A program made the translations under genes and the position numbers. Below are positions 13,760 to 27,176 of a DNA stretch of 64,000 nt, in pieces. Source of the DNA: Tillus elongatus (lineage: Eukaryota > Arthropoda > Insecta > Coleoptera > Cleridae). The stretch covers positions 93,445,654 to 93,509,653 of the forward strand of contig OZ023262.1 in assembly GCA_964006375.1 (NCBI GenBank), in the 5' to 3' direction. Within the stretch, counting starts at the first letter, position 1, and the number at the start of each line of letters is the position of its first letter. Under the pieces are notes generated by a model. It did no database searches, had not been told where the DNA came from, and saw only the letters and a list, made by a program, of their open reading frames with translations.

Positions 13760-15490
13760 CTACGGTTCGTTCCGGATTTTCAAGGGAAATCCGGCTTCGG
13801 TGGTTCCTGGGTTGATCTTCAATTCTCCCTTGTCGGTTCTTGGGTTGATCTTCGTAGTTCTTCTAGTGGTTCTTCTTCTTATGACTCCCCATTTGACGGC
13901 TATCATTATGATGGCGGTTAAAATAGCCACGTACAATAATATGGTCCATATACTCAGGTGATGTAATGGTAGTTCCATTCGGCCTGGTATATTTTTCTTA
14001 ATGTTTTGGAGTTGGTGTTGGATCTGCTCGATGTTATGCAGCTGTACGTTGTCTAATTTGAGTTCGGGTACCTTTTCGTAATTTGTTTCTTCCTTCGTAG
14101 TGGTGGTTTCTAATTTGGGGAGATTGAATAGCTGTTGTGTTTCCGCTGTAGTGGGGCCGGTTTTATGAATTTTGTTTCCTACTTTCAATTGGCAATTTGG
14201 TTGGAGGTTGACCAATTTGGTACCCTTGATGATATTGGTCCACTCTTGTTCCTGGCAAGTTATTCTGGCGTTTGTCTCTTCTGGCGCTAAGATGATGTAT
14301 TGACTGGTTCCATATCTCGAAACTGTGGTTTGTTTAATTTTGACTAATTCTTGGTTACAATTATCGATAGGCTTTTGAAATTTTATTAGTTTTATTTCAC
14401 ATGGGTTCTGATCATTCATGGCTGTTGGATTGTCGTCTTGGCAGAAATATAATTTGTTCTTTAAATTTTGACATTCTTCATTTCGAAAGGCATATTGTTT
14501 ATTGCTTAGGATCAAGTATTTGGTTCTAGGGATTATCATGGTAAAGGTGTGTGGATTTTTTGGGACAGGTAATGTGTATAACTGATAGTAATCATATTCT
14601 GATTCTTCAACTAGAGGTATTTCTATTCGAAATATAATTTGGAATTTATTTTGTACTGCTTTTATTTTGAATATTTTTTCATACAGATTCAGATCAGTGG
14701 TTGTTATTAGTTTGGCATTTGTTACGTATTTTTGTATTCTATTGATTTCTTTTATTATAAATTTTGGTTTTAATATGGATGTGTGAAAAATTCCTAATTT
14801 TGAAAAAGTGATTGCATTCTCAGTTGTGAATGCTAATTCTTGAATATTATTCAATAAATGTCCAAGCTGGGTCAGCAGCTCTAGGATTTTGATGCGATGA
14901 TAGTGCGTTAGTTGTTCGCTCCTAAGGCTATCAACTGTGTTACCTAACTCGTTTATTCTATTTATTATCGTGCCCTGATTGTGACTCAACCCTACGATCG
15001 TTTTATTGAACTCTCCGATTGCTTCTAGCATTACCGAATTTTGCGATTTAAAAAGATCATGAATTTTGTTTTGGTCTGTACTTAATATTTCTATTGCCTG
15101 ATATATACGTTCGCCATCTTGTGAATCGAGATTGCCAGTTATTGATTTAAATATCGATCCTAGCCCATTGATTATGCCCCGTCTCTGTCTCTCATTAATG
15201 TTATCTCTCTCTAAGAATATCCTATAAAATGTATCGTCTATATTATCTATAGTAAAATTTAATGTTAAAATTATGGTATTCGTCGTGGTAATCTTTTGTC
15301 ATAGACGTAACTGTGTTTATGTAATGTCTTTTTATTTGGTTATAGTCTTCGTGTAGTTGCGTCAGGTCATGTATATGTATCAAGTTCCAGCTGCTAGTCT
15401 CTGTGTATGCTGTACCTAATTTCTTTGGCAGCATACCTGGATTGTCCGTCAAGTCTTGTATTTGGGCTGTTATTCCTGTGGCAAGGAACC
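13760..15490 (-). pseudogene. env: Errantivirus envelope glycoprotein (env), frameshifted
   Basis: This is a class of retrovirus-like surface and fusion protein of insect errantiviruses. An N-terminal piece lies in one frame (about 15490-15243), and the rest lies in another (from about 15240 to 13760), so at least one base has been gained or lost near 15250. The second frame contains a furin-type site RQRR followed by Gly (15179-15190), a Gly-rich fusion-peptide-like segment, and the ectodomain. A membrane segment follows at about residues 361-380 of the 423-residue frame starting at 15031, then a short Arg-rich tail. A signal peptide is not evident. Entry function is broken in this copy. Confidence 0.85.
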
Positions 15491-18400
15491 TGCAAGACGT
15501 AAATTTCTTAGATGTGCTATTGTCTGTTCGTCATTTTTATGGTTTATTAGAATAGCTTTGTTATGTTCTAATAAGGATATTATTGAATAGGGTCCTGAAA
15601 AGGGGTTTTTATGTTTTTTATGAAATCCCGGTGGTATCTGTTTGTATACCACGTCGCCTTCCTTGAACGGCTGGTTCGTGTTTTTATTAGTTCGTTGTAA
15701 GGTTTTTTGTTTTGACGTTTCTATGCGACTTCTAACAATTTCGTAGATGATTTTCATAATTTCTTTGTGTTGTACGTTATATTCTTGCGTAATTATTACT
15801 TCCGGGTCGTAGTTAAACATTTACGGTATATAGCCGAATATTAAGTCGAATGGTGGTTTTAGTGTTTGTGAGTGTATCGTGGAATTATAGGCGAATATAC
15901 AGTAGGGTATTAATTCTATGGGTTTCATATTTTTGAATTTCTCCTTAAATAATCGATAATGTTCAATGATGGTGCTGTGAAATCGTTCTATGGGTCCGTT
16001 TGATTCGGGGTTTTGGGGTGTTGTGGTGTGCAATTCTATTTGGTATGCCTCTAGTAGTTCTTTTACTACTAAATTCGAGAACTCCGTTCCTGGGTCCGCA
16101 ATTAGGGTTTTACACGCTCCGTACTGTGAAAAGTATTTAATTAAGTTTTTTGCAATTTCTGTAGCGTTTTTGCTTTTGATGGGAAATGCTTGACCGAATT
16201 TACTGAATGGATCCAATATGGTTAAAAATATTGCTCGTTCAATTTGGAACGTATCTACGTGGAGTGTTTCTAAAGGTTTGGATGCTGTTGGAGTGTGTTC
16301 TAATGCTATCTGTACCGGGTTCCTGTTATATTTGCACGTTTTACACAGCTCACACGTTTTTACATATTCCTCTATGTGTTTCTTTAAATTGGGGTAATAG
16401 TATTTTCTCTTTATTCTTAAGTAAGTCTCCTCAGCCCCGCGATGGTTGGACTTACCCTGATGATATTTGACTATCATATCCGTTAGCTCGTCTTCCTGGA
16501 TTTCTTCCCTCATTTCTAAACATCTATAAAATTTTGGTGACTCTACATTATTAAAGTTTTTGTTGATTGCCGAACTGACTAGTTCGTAATCTTGTTCATT
16601 TACGAAAAGGCAATAATATTTTCTTTGTGGTAAACAGTATTCCTTTATAAATTTTTCTATTTGATTGGGGTCATTTAAATTAAAGTTTGCATAAATAAAG
16701 TTTCGTTTGTCTTTCCTTACTGAGAATATTTCTGGTTTGTCTGTGTTTTTAAAGACTATTTGATTTGTTTTACTGTTAATAATTTCTTCCTCTAATATTG
16801 GTATACCGGGTGCTGAGTAAGAATCCGCATTTGAATTAGCTGTTTCGTCCTCGTTTATTTCTATTACACCTTCGTCGTCCTCTATTTCTATTATTTCTTC
16901 TTCCTCGTCGACATTATTGGCCATTGATTGGTTGTCTATATCTATGGGGTGGATCTCTACTCGAGAAAGGGCGTCCGCTGCACAATTCAGCTTTCCTTTC
17001 TTGTATTCAATTTTGAATTCGTATTCTTCTAATTTTAATCTCCAACGGAGTAATTTTGAATTTGGTTGTTTTAACGAAAATAGCCATTTTAATGGTTTAT
17101 GGTCCGTATATATAGTGAATTTGCGTCCGTATAAGTATGGACGGAAATAATTAGTTGCCCACACGATGGCTAGCAATTCCTTCTCTATGGTGCTATACCT
17201 AGATTCGGTTTCGTTTAAGGTACGACTGGCATAGGCTATCGGGTGGTCTGAATTGGGTTCCCCTTGGCTTAATATGCCCGCTATCGCCACGTTTGAAGCG
17301 TCGGTTGTTAGTATAAAATCTTTAGAGAAATCGGGTGGTATAAGCACGGGTGAATTCATTAAAATGTCTTTACATGAGTTAAAGGCACCAATGTATTCCT
17401 CGTTATTAACGTCTATTTTAGAATTCTTTTTTAAACACTTGGCTAGTGGTTTCGTGACGTGTGCGAAATTTTCAATAAATTTTCTGTAATATCCGACTAG
17501 TCCTAAAAATGATTTAATTTCTTTTTGGGTTTTTGGTATCGGGAATTTCCTTATTGCGTCTAGTTTCCTCGGATTCGGACGGATCCCGTCTGGGCTTACA
17601 ACGTGTCCCAGAAACTCGGCTTCCTTCTTTAGGAAATCACTTTTGTCTAGCTGGATCTTTAAGTTGCTTTGTCTGAAACGTTCGAATACCAGTTTTAGTT
17701 TCTCTATGTGTTCTTGTAATGACGTGAAGAAAACTATGACGTCATCCATGTATACAAGGCATGTTTGGCCAATTAGACCCTCTAACACGTTCTGCATGAG
17801 CCTGGAAAAGGTCGCTGGAGCCCCTGATAACCCAAACGGCATCCTAGTGTACTCCCAGTGTCCCGTATCGGTGGTAAACGCCGTTTTTCTATGTCCCGGG
17901 GGTCCATTTCAATTTGGTGATATCCAGAAATCAAATCGATTGTCGAGAAATATTGAGCTCGTCCAATTTTGTCCAGTATTTCATCTATTTTGGGAATTGG
18001 GTGTCTGTCCGGTATTGTTTTCTCGTTTAGTTTCCTATAGTCCACTACAATCCTCCATTTTTGTTTATTTGACTTGTCTAGTTTTTTTGATATGACCCAA
18101 ATGGGTGAACTGTATGGGCTGTGGCTTTTCCTGATTATTTTTTGCCTTAGCATGTCATTTATTTGTCGATCTACTTCCGGTTTATGTATGTATGGATATC
18201 TATATAATTTAGAATGGACTGGTATGTCGCCAATGGTCCTTATTCTATGTTTTATAGCATTTGTGTGCGTCAATGGTTCGTCCTTGTTTAAAAATATGTC
18301 CTTATATTCTGATAACAAATTAAATAACAACTGTTTTTCCTCATCGTTTAAATAATCTACGTCTATTTGTTCCATTATAATGTTTTCGCAGTTAATCTGT

Positions 18401-18774
18401 TTTTGCTCGCTCCCTGTATGTCGAGTATTCGTATTATATGGTTGAATTGTCGATATAACATTATCTTGTGTTATAGTAGGCGTCCTTGAGCTGCGCTTAC
18501 GTTCATCTGTAACGTGATACTTATATTGGTTACGTAATCGGCTAGTCTGTAGGTTCTGCGGTGTTTCATAATCTTCGTCCTTGTGCGCTAACATGTAATT
18601 TACGAGTTCAAGTTCTCCATCACAATTGAAGTACTCTTTTGTTATGATACTGTTTACAGTGGCTGTAGTATCTGGGTCTTGTGAACCATCTGCTTTGGCT
18701 TTTATTCTTGCCGGTTGATCGACATTGTTTAATTGAGGGTATTGAATTTTAATGATTTGCTTACCTAGATGCAT
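15470..18774 (-). pseudogene. pol: Errantivirus pol: reverse transcriptase, RNase H and integrase, broken
   Basis: The polyprotein would copy element RNA into DNA and insert it. The frame from 18774 carries the fingers/palm start (WRIVVDYRKLN, FSTIDLISGYHQI). A single-base loss in an A-run near 17888 moves to the frame from 17842, which has the catalytic YMDD (residues 31-34 of that frame) and RNase H (TTDAS, then a D in YTDHKPLKWL). It also has an HHCC integrase zinc finger (HQGKSNH...CELCKTC) and the D, D, E residues in HVDTF, ADPGTEF and NGPIERFH. A TAA at 15821-15823 interrupts the integrase tail, which continues in the same frame to 15470. Confidence 0.92.
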
Positions 18775-19147
18775 GACTTCATTTTTAAAATCTATTCTGG
18801 CTTCATTGTCCCTTAGGAATTGGATCCCAATGAGACCTGAATATAAAGGGTTAAAGTCGAAAAGGCAGAATTCTTGTGCCTTGTTCGAAATTGATTTTAA
18901 GGGTGATATTTATGCGTTCTGAGTGCGTCGAAGTTCCGTGCGGGGTCCGAATAATGAATGGTTGTGTCCTTATTTTGTTTGCGAAATCTTGATGGGCTAT
19001 TATTGGGTTTAATAAATTTTTCGACGATCCGCTGTCTATCAATAATTTTCCTCTAATTCCTTTAATTTCTATATATGGTAACCTATTTAAATCATTAATA
19101 TTAAGTACATCGACTACGTGTCGTGTTGGGAGGTGCTCGCGATGGGA
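18775..19147 (-). pseudogene. pol: Errantivirus protease region of pol, frameshifted
   Basis: The pol frame is open from the gag overlap and carries the retropepsin active-site motif IDSGSSKN at 19040-19017. It runs into a stop at 18851. The downstream reading moves to the frame that enters pol at 18774, the shift lying near 18880 at a GG dinucleotide. A single extra base explains it. The domain would cleave the gag-pol polyprotein. Confidence 0.8.
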
Positions 19148-20387
19148 AAATTTCCGTGTTGGTTATCGTATTCGTCAGCAGGTGAATTTCCCTGGCTTGC
19201 CTCATAATTTGCGTAATTTGCATCGTTTGTTTCGTATTCTATGCTATTTGATTCGTAACCCCCGTTGGTTACGTTGTAATCGCTAAACTCTGTATTAAGT
19301 AATGGGGCTGCTCGTCTTTGTGACAACCTCGTATTCGAGCTGTCTACTTCCATTGGCTCGTGATAGTTCCTATTGTTAATTATAGGGTTTTGTCCCTGTG
19401 GGTTATTAAAATTCTGTCGTCTAAAATTGTTTGAAAAATTAGTTCTATTCATAAATTGCGGATTTTGTCTATTTTGAAAATTCGTTTGATTATATTGCGG
19501 TCTATTTTGTTGCTGAGATGGTCTAAAATTAGGTTGAAAGTTTGTTGGGTTATGTTGTTGGTTATTGTGTTGTTGAAAAGGTCTGAAATTAGGTTGAAAC
19601 GGTCGTTGAAACTGCACATTGTTAAACGGTGCGTTATTTTGTCTTGGAAAGAATTTTTGTCCGTCTGACCTATTCTGATTAAAATTTTTTTGTACTGTTC
19701 CCTATAATCGAAATTTTCTTCTGCGAATACAAACTTTAGGGCGTCTTCTATGCTTCCTGGTGACCTACTTCTAAGAGCTAGACCTAACGGGTTCCTAATT
19801 CCGCCTAAAAATGCTTTTAATGTTTGTTCCTGGTAAATGTTCATTTTTATTACTTTAACGCCTTCGTTCTGTTCGTTAGCTATTAGATTAGATATGAGTA
19901 ATTGTTCGATATGCCTGCATCTGTTAGCGAATGCAAGGGCATCTTCCGCATTCCTTTGTTTCAAGGTGAATAGTTCTGCTAGTAGGCTACTAGAATCGCG
20001 CTGATCGCAAAAATTATCCACAATAGCGCTTCTCAAGTCGGTCCATGTGTTTATTATCTTAGTGTTAATTATAAGCCTCGCTGTTCCCGTTAGTTTTGTT
20101 TGAATGTAATTTAATAAGAAATGATTCATATATAAATTCTCGTTTGGCATATAAAATTGGTTCATTACGAGGTCATATGACTTTAAAAAATTACCTACAT
20201 TAGCTGGTTGCCCGTCAAATTCGGGAATAGCTTTTAAGAAAAATTCTTTGAACTGGTCAGTCATGTTGCTACTACTATTACTACTATTTGAATTAGTTAC
20301 TGTTGCGATATTATCGCTTATACTTATCGATCTCAATCTGTACTCAATATTCCCTAAGCTTTGTGACTCGTCTTCTGAGTCTGACAT
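19114..20387 (-). pseudogene. gag: Errantivirus gag, one frameshift
   Basis: The ATG at 20387 opens MSDSEDES, about 220 bp after the primer site. The capsid-like region continues to the homopolymer at 19685-19691 (seven T on the plus strand). After it the family's Asn/Gln/Pro/Phe-rich tail is found in the -1 frame, ending at 19114. No Cys-His zinc knuckle is seen, as is common in errantiviruses. One missing A in the minus-strand run would account for the break. Both parts otherwise lack stops. Confidence 0.85.
19147..19153 (-). promoter_or_regulatory. Candidate -1 ribosomal frameshift heptamer A AAT TTT
   Basis: The minus-strand gag codons GGA AAT TTT CCC place an X XXY YYZ heptamer in the correct register, 33 bases before the gag stop at 19114. 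A -1 slip there enters the open pol/protease frame. Canonical pattern, position and target frame agree; a downstream RNA structure was not evaluated. Confidence 0.6.
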
Positions 20388-20606
20388 ATAATTATATCAA
20401 TACACACACATACAATTGAAAAATATGGCAGGAAAATGTGAAATTGGATAGCAGTAAACAACTTACAATACTATGATGGTTTCTGCTCCCATTTGGCTGC
20501 TTGGCTATGACTTCTGCGTAACTTGGTTCTAATTGGTTATTGGGCGTCGATACGCTTAGAAATCGATATTCTTTCGGTTTCTTAACCAATACTAACGACT
20601 GCGCCA
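20388..20606 (-). other. Errantivirus leader with candidate splice donor
   Basis: The untranslated leader lies between the primer site and gag. A strong GTAAGT donor (20466-20461) is present, and an acceptor-like CTTGCAG occurs just upstream of env near 15490. Together they could make a spliced env message, as known for gypsy. The stretch before gag is rich in GT and TA steps (20393-20415). Confidence 0.45.
20592..20606 (-). other. Primer-binding site, tRNA-Ser type
   Basis: The minus strand reads TGGCGCAGTCG directly after the 5' LTR, resembling the tRNA-Ser primer sites of 17.6/297-group errantiviruses. The tRNA assignment is from memory of the group. Confidence 0.75.
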
Positions 20607-21007
20607 CTTAACTTTAGCGTTAAGACAATTAACTTTTTTAAACAATTTATTATTACTTAAACACAATGATTACTTAATACAATAATGAGACAAAAAATAT
20701 ATATATAAGTGATATTAAAATACTTGACACGCCATGTGCCAGACTAACTAGGAAACAAGCAATGAACACTCCTATCTTGGTGCTTATCCTATTTATAGTC
20801 TTCCCCTCCAGGCGTGGCACTATTGTCTCTGGAGGTGACCTGGATCTGCTAATGCTGAATGTCCCCGGAGATATTCCGTTCGCACTTGCTGGTTTTACGC
20901 CTGCATTCCTACAGGCGCCACTTCACTATTATGATGACACTGCGGTTTCTAAGGAGGCCAGGATACATTGTTGCACAATAGCCTGTTGTTGTGGCTCTAT
21001 TTATCTC
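20607..21007 (-). repeat. 5' LTR of the young errantivirus
   Basis: 401 bp, pairing with 13337-13737. Its inner edge abuts the primer-binding site and its outer edge abuts the GCGA duplication. Confidence 0.92.
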
Positions 21008-21011
21008 GCGA
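21008..21011. other. Target-site duplication GCGA, right copy
   Basis: Matches 13333-13336. Confidence 0.85.
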
Positions 21012-21240
21012 TAATAAAATTTCCAATACCCAAATCACCGAAAGAAATAAAATCGTTCCTAATACTTATAGGCTACTACAGGAAATTTATAGAAAGCTTG
21101 GCACATGTTACAAAATCGTTAACTAAGTGTTTAAAGACAAACGTAAAAATCAACATCAACGATGGAGAATACGTAAATGGCTTTAATGCATGTAAATACA
21201 TATTAATGAATTCAGCAATATTAGACTTTTGCATGACGTC
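21012..21240 (+). pseudogene. pol: Old errantivirus-like reverse transcriptase remnant
   Basis: The plus-strand frame has FPIPKSPKEIKSF, GYYRKFIES and AHVTKSL, equivalent to about residues 95-170 of the young element's 17842 frame. It begins exactly at the young element's insertion point. At about 21240 it jumps to env, so RNase H and integrase have been deleted. Confidence 0.8.
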
Positions 21241-22400
21241 ACACAGTTATTATACAACAACTTTCACAGACTAAATACTTACTCGAGAACACTTTAAGTG
21301 TAATGAAAATACAGAATATTTGGAATTATTAACACACATAGGCTACCTGTTAAATAATCTACAAAATATAATACTAACAACAGAAAATGCAACTACCTTT
21401 TTAAAATTAAACACGTATCATACGGCAATACTGAAACCAAAACTTATATCAAAGAATTAGAAAAGATTGAAACCCCCATATCAAAATCAAGATTTATAAC
21501 AAAATCTGACATTCCACTTTATGAAAAAATATTTAATATGAAAACAGTTCAAATTGACTGCAAAATTATATTCTAAATAGATATATATTTAGTAGATATA
21601 TCAGGCTATATTTATTAGCAATTGTATGCATTACCAGTCCCTAAAAATCCATATACATTTAGAATGATCGTTCCCAGAACCAAGTACCTAATCCTTATCA
21701 ACAAACAAGACGCTTACAGAAACGAAAGGTGTAGGAATCTAAAAGACCAAACATACTTTTGTGAAAATGACAACCCAACAACTGAAAACAACCCATGCGA
21801 AATTAAACTGATCAACTTCCAGAAACCAATAAACAATTGCAATAAAGAACTTGTCAAAGAAACAAAAACAACAGACTCTAAATATGGCAATAATCAATAC
21901 ATAATAGTGGCACCAAAAGAAACGAAGATCAAGCTTAGCTGTGAAGAAAACGAAGACACCAATAAATCAGATGAGCAAAATTGGCGACTCTGAAACCTAA
22001 ATACCAACTTATTATCAATAACGAAGGATGCAGCTCAGACCATTATAGCACCTGAAACACAGCAGTCATTTAATCTCCCAAACATCAAATTGCTTAGAAC
22101 AAACCACCCATATTTCCAGACAATCTACCAGAATTAAAATTAGAAAATATCCAGCTACACGACTTTAATTAATATCAAATCCCAGCTACAATCAATCAAT
22201 GGCATAATTGCAGGAACCATCATTTTTTCCATATACCATCCTAGTGTATGGACAATTATATTATACATTGTGATAATAATAATACTCAAAATAACCTCAA
22301 GATACATTCCTAAGAAGCAAAAAAAAGGAACCCTCTGACTTCAAACCAACTATTGGATTCCCGATGACCATTAGAAACGAACCACAGGCTTCGTTCTCTA
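21241..22400 (+). pseudogene. env: Old errantivirus-like env remnant
   Basis: Plus-strand frames resemble the young env in order. They include LLNNLQN, TTENATTF and LYEKIF, then an open stretch at 21622-21993 with PVPKNPYTF, TKYLILINKQ and CEIKLINFQKP, and later a hydrophobic membrane segment near 22240-22290. Several stops and shifts are present. It is the counterpart of the young env in the opposite orientation. Confidence 0.8.
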
Positions 22401-22832
22401 AAGGATGGAGGAGATAACAATAGCCAACTCATACGTTGTATATAAATAAGAACAGATTTCGATTCAACACCCAAGGCCGCTGAATAATGGCTTAAGTATT
22501 AGAAGCATAATACAAATAATATACTTTTCATGGATGGATAAACATCTAGGACCAACTCAGCAAACAGCCACATGCCAAGATACCTTCAAAACATCAAACT
22601 CGTGTGGTAAACCCGTTTCGAGCTACATCCCACCACAGACTATATAGGGAAGTATCCAGACCACGAACAGGCATTCTCATATTCGTACATTCCTACATTG
22701 CTAGCGCTAGAGTCTCAGTTAAACTTGTCATTATATTATATATTTGTAATTTTATATCGTTAATTATTTTGCGTATTTGTTAAGTCAATAAAAATCTTTT
22801 AAAAAGTCTAGTATATTAACCATAAAGTTAAC
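22401..22832 (+). repeat. 3' LTR of the old errantivirus-like element, with polypurine tract
   Basis: AAAGGATGGAG at 22400-22410 precedes a sequence opening GAGATAACAATAGCC, like the young LTR's start. It contains TATATAAATAAG near 22440 and AATAAAA near 22790, and closes with ATAAAGTTAA near 22832, like the young LTR's end. The middle is not alignable by eye. Confidence 0.65.
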
Positions 22833-23090
22833 TCGCGACATTAGAATATACTTCCTAATTTGGTTTGGATTTGTTATCATGTTTTTGGCTTAGGAAGTGG
22901 ACAATTAATGCCCTATATATTTCTATTTTTTGTATTCACAAACAGCTGATTTGAATGCAAACAATACCAAGTACCATCAAATTACTAAAAAATTAAGGAA
23001 GGACCTGCTTGTGCGAAGGTAGATAGTGTTTCTGACATATATAGTTTCAGTCAGTATTATTTCTATCACAATCTGTTTCACTGTGATCTG
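22833..23090. other. Unassigned flank of the old element
   Basis: No repeat or coding sequence recognised. Confidence 0.4.
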
Positions 23091-23102
23091 GTGGTTCTAC
23101 AT

Positions 23103-23294
<192 letters not shown>

Positions 23295-23299
23295 TAGTG

Positions 23300-24195
23300 T
23301 GGCCCGTTTAAGATGGAAACACCCCTGTTGTTCTATATGTCAACTGACCAAGACTTATTAACGTCGTTTTTCTATGTCAAAAAATCAGAAAAATGGTTAT
23401 GGCCGTTTTTTGGAAGAAGATAAGTACGCCACTACATTCGGCATCCCTCAAAGTAGATATATACCAACTTTAACCAAGAAAAAAGACTTATTAACCATTT
23501 CAGAGAAGTTGTTTGTGTGACCCTTTTAATATGGAAACACCCCTGTAACTTTTGTATTTGAAACACGATTTTTTTAATGAGATCTCAAGATATAGAAAAT
23601 GAAGAAGTATGTATATCATGTGTAAAATGTTTCCTATGCTATTCGATCACGGCCTACTAAAACTGTTTTCATATGTCGAAAAAAATAGGACGTTACTGGA
23701 ATCGCCATTTTTTAAAACTGTTACCTACCAAATTACATCAAAGAATAACTAATATGACGAACTATGAAAGTCAACAACAACATCAGAAAAGTTGGAGAAA
23801 AAAAGGTTATAAATAATGTGACATATGAAAATAGTTTTAGTAGGCCGTAATAAAATGAGATAGGAAACAATCTTCACAGGATAGGCTTTTTCATTTTATA
23901 TCTATTGAGATCTAGGTAAAAAAACGCGTTATAAATACAAAAGTAACAGGGTGTTTCCAGGTTAGAAGGATTACAAAATAAACTTCTCTGAATTAGCTAA
24001 AAATTCTTCTTTTTTGTTGAAATTTGGTATATATCTATTTTTAGGATTACAAATGCAGTGGTAAACCTATTTTCTTTCTAAAAATGGCCCTAACTCTTTT
24101 TTTAATTTTTTGACATGGATTTACAGAGTTTTTCATCTAATTACTTCTGATTATTTGTTCATCAAAATCGAATTATAAATACAAAAGTTACAGTT
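23300..24195. repeat. Long foldback element, arms of about 350-400 bp
   Basis: The left arm (about 23300-23700) and right arm (about 23815-24195) are imperfect reverse complements. Marker pairs are ATGGAAACACCCCTGTAAC against GTAACAGGGTGTTTCCAGG, GCCTACTAAAACTGTTTTC against GAAAATAGTTTTAGTAGGC, and GAGATCTCAAGATATAGAA against TATATCTATTGAGATCT. No coding sequence lies between the arms. It looks like a non-autonomous long-inverted-repeat transposon. Confidence 0.8.
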
Positions 24196-24505
<310 letters not shown>

Positions 24506-24843
24506 TTAATTTTGATCCAAGATCAGCTACCATGACAACAAACAACTGAATACCTAGTCTAATCCTGAAACCTCTGGCCATATGTTCACTCTGACAACAC
24601 TGCCTGAATAAACCTTTACAATAGGATGCGGCACAGAATACCTAATATCTATATTGTGTGGAAAAGGCGTAAGATATTTTTTATTATAACCTCAAAGGCG
24701 TGCAGACAAGTCCATCATCGATGTTGTCGGATATTATGACATTGCATTATTTCATGCATAGTTGCAGTGTTGTCATATTGAAAAATCGATGCTTTCGCAT
24801 TTATCTGGTTACCATGGTAGTTGATCCGAGATCAAAGTAAAGC
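24506..24843. repeat. Palindromic MITE-like element, 338 bp
   Basis: The ends TTTTGATCCAAGATCAGC and the complement of TTGATCCGAGATCAAAGT form an inverted repeat extending through CTACCATG. A second inner pair is TGACAACACTGC against GCAGTGTTGTCA. No coding capacity. Confidence 0.75.
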
Positions 24844-25077
24844 CTGGATTAGCTTTTATCCACGTTTGTGAAACCGGCGGCGAGTGTCTTTTTGTCATGG
24901 CTGGTTAAAATTTATATTATCTACTTGTCGAACTTAAGTAGATACCCATCAAGTTATACATCATTGTAACCAGAAGACAAAACAAATATTTTGGTGGTGG
25001 AATTCAATATGGCGCCCATAAAAGGAAAAACAGTTGCCTATCGCGACTCGAAAAGTAACGTATAAAAGAATAAAAGT
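24844..25077. other. Unassigned DNA
   Basis: Nothing recognised between the MITE-like element and the next AHR unit. Confidence 0.4.
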
Positions 25078-26735
<1,658 letters not shown>

Positions 26736-26952
26736 GTGTAGGACCTCCATGGCAACCACAATGGCAAATTATGTCCTTGTACAAAAATCAGATATTATTT
26801 CGGAGATATTGAAGAAAAGAATAAACAGTTTTTGGTATTTCGCTTATATATAAGAACTTGTGAAATCTTGTTCAAATATATAAGTACCATCCAGTTGTGC
26901 AGCATTTGCCTGATATAACCAAGTTGGTATCTCCTACAGTTTCAAAATCCGT

Positions 26953-26956
<4 letters not shown>
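26736..26956. other. Unassigned DNA
   Basis: No repeat or gene recognised. Confidence 0.4.
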
Positions 26957-27050
<94 letters not shown>

Positions 27051-27176
27051 TATTTCTTTTATAGAGGCTTTACCATTTCCCAAACTAGAACTTGTTAAGT
27101 CAAAGGAAAATTCAGTTCTTAGAATTTCAATTTTTTTTATGGAGATTCGCTACCATAGTGGGCTTGCTGCGTCGAG
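26957..27176 (-). repeat. (TA)n and AHR left-end fragment
   Basis: (TA)n at 26957-27046, then about 70 unrelated bases, then GATTCGCTACCATAG and the inverted left-end motif at 27157-27173. Confidence 0.6.

Larger units (their letters stand above)
13337..21007 (-). mobile_element. Young, structurally complete errantivirus (Ty3/gypsy with env), 7671 bp
   Basis: Two 401-bp LTRs (13337-13737 and 20607-21007) bound the element, and a GCGA duplication flanks it (13333-13336 and 21008-21011). A tRNA-Ser-like primer site abuts the 5' LTR, and a polypurine tract abuts the 3' LTR. The order gag, protease, reverse transcriptase, RNase H, integrase, env fits insect errantiviruses. I see three differences between the LTRs (about 99% identity), so the insertion is recent. 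Coding frames carry several single-base shifts and one stop, so this copy as printed is not functional. Confidence 0.93.

Noticed and set aside
13492..13815. Plus-strand open frame starting MNTPI, repeated at 20762
   Set aside because: It lies antisense within the two LTRs and is duplicated only because the LTRs are.
15990..18355. Several plus-strand open frames of 60-150 codons
   Set aside because: They are antisense shadows of the errantivirus pol and have no recognisable domains.
24660..24720. Possible coding exon in the GC-richer spots around the 338-bp palindrome
   Set aside because: The palindrome explains the local sequence and no open frame is sustained.
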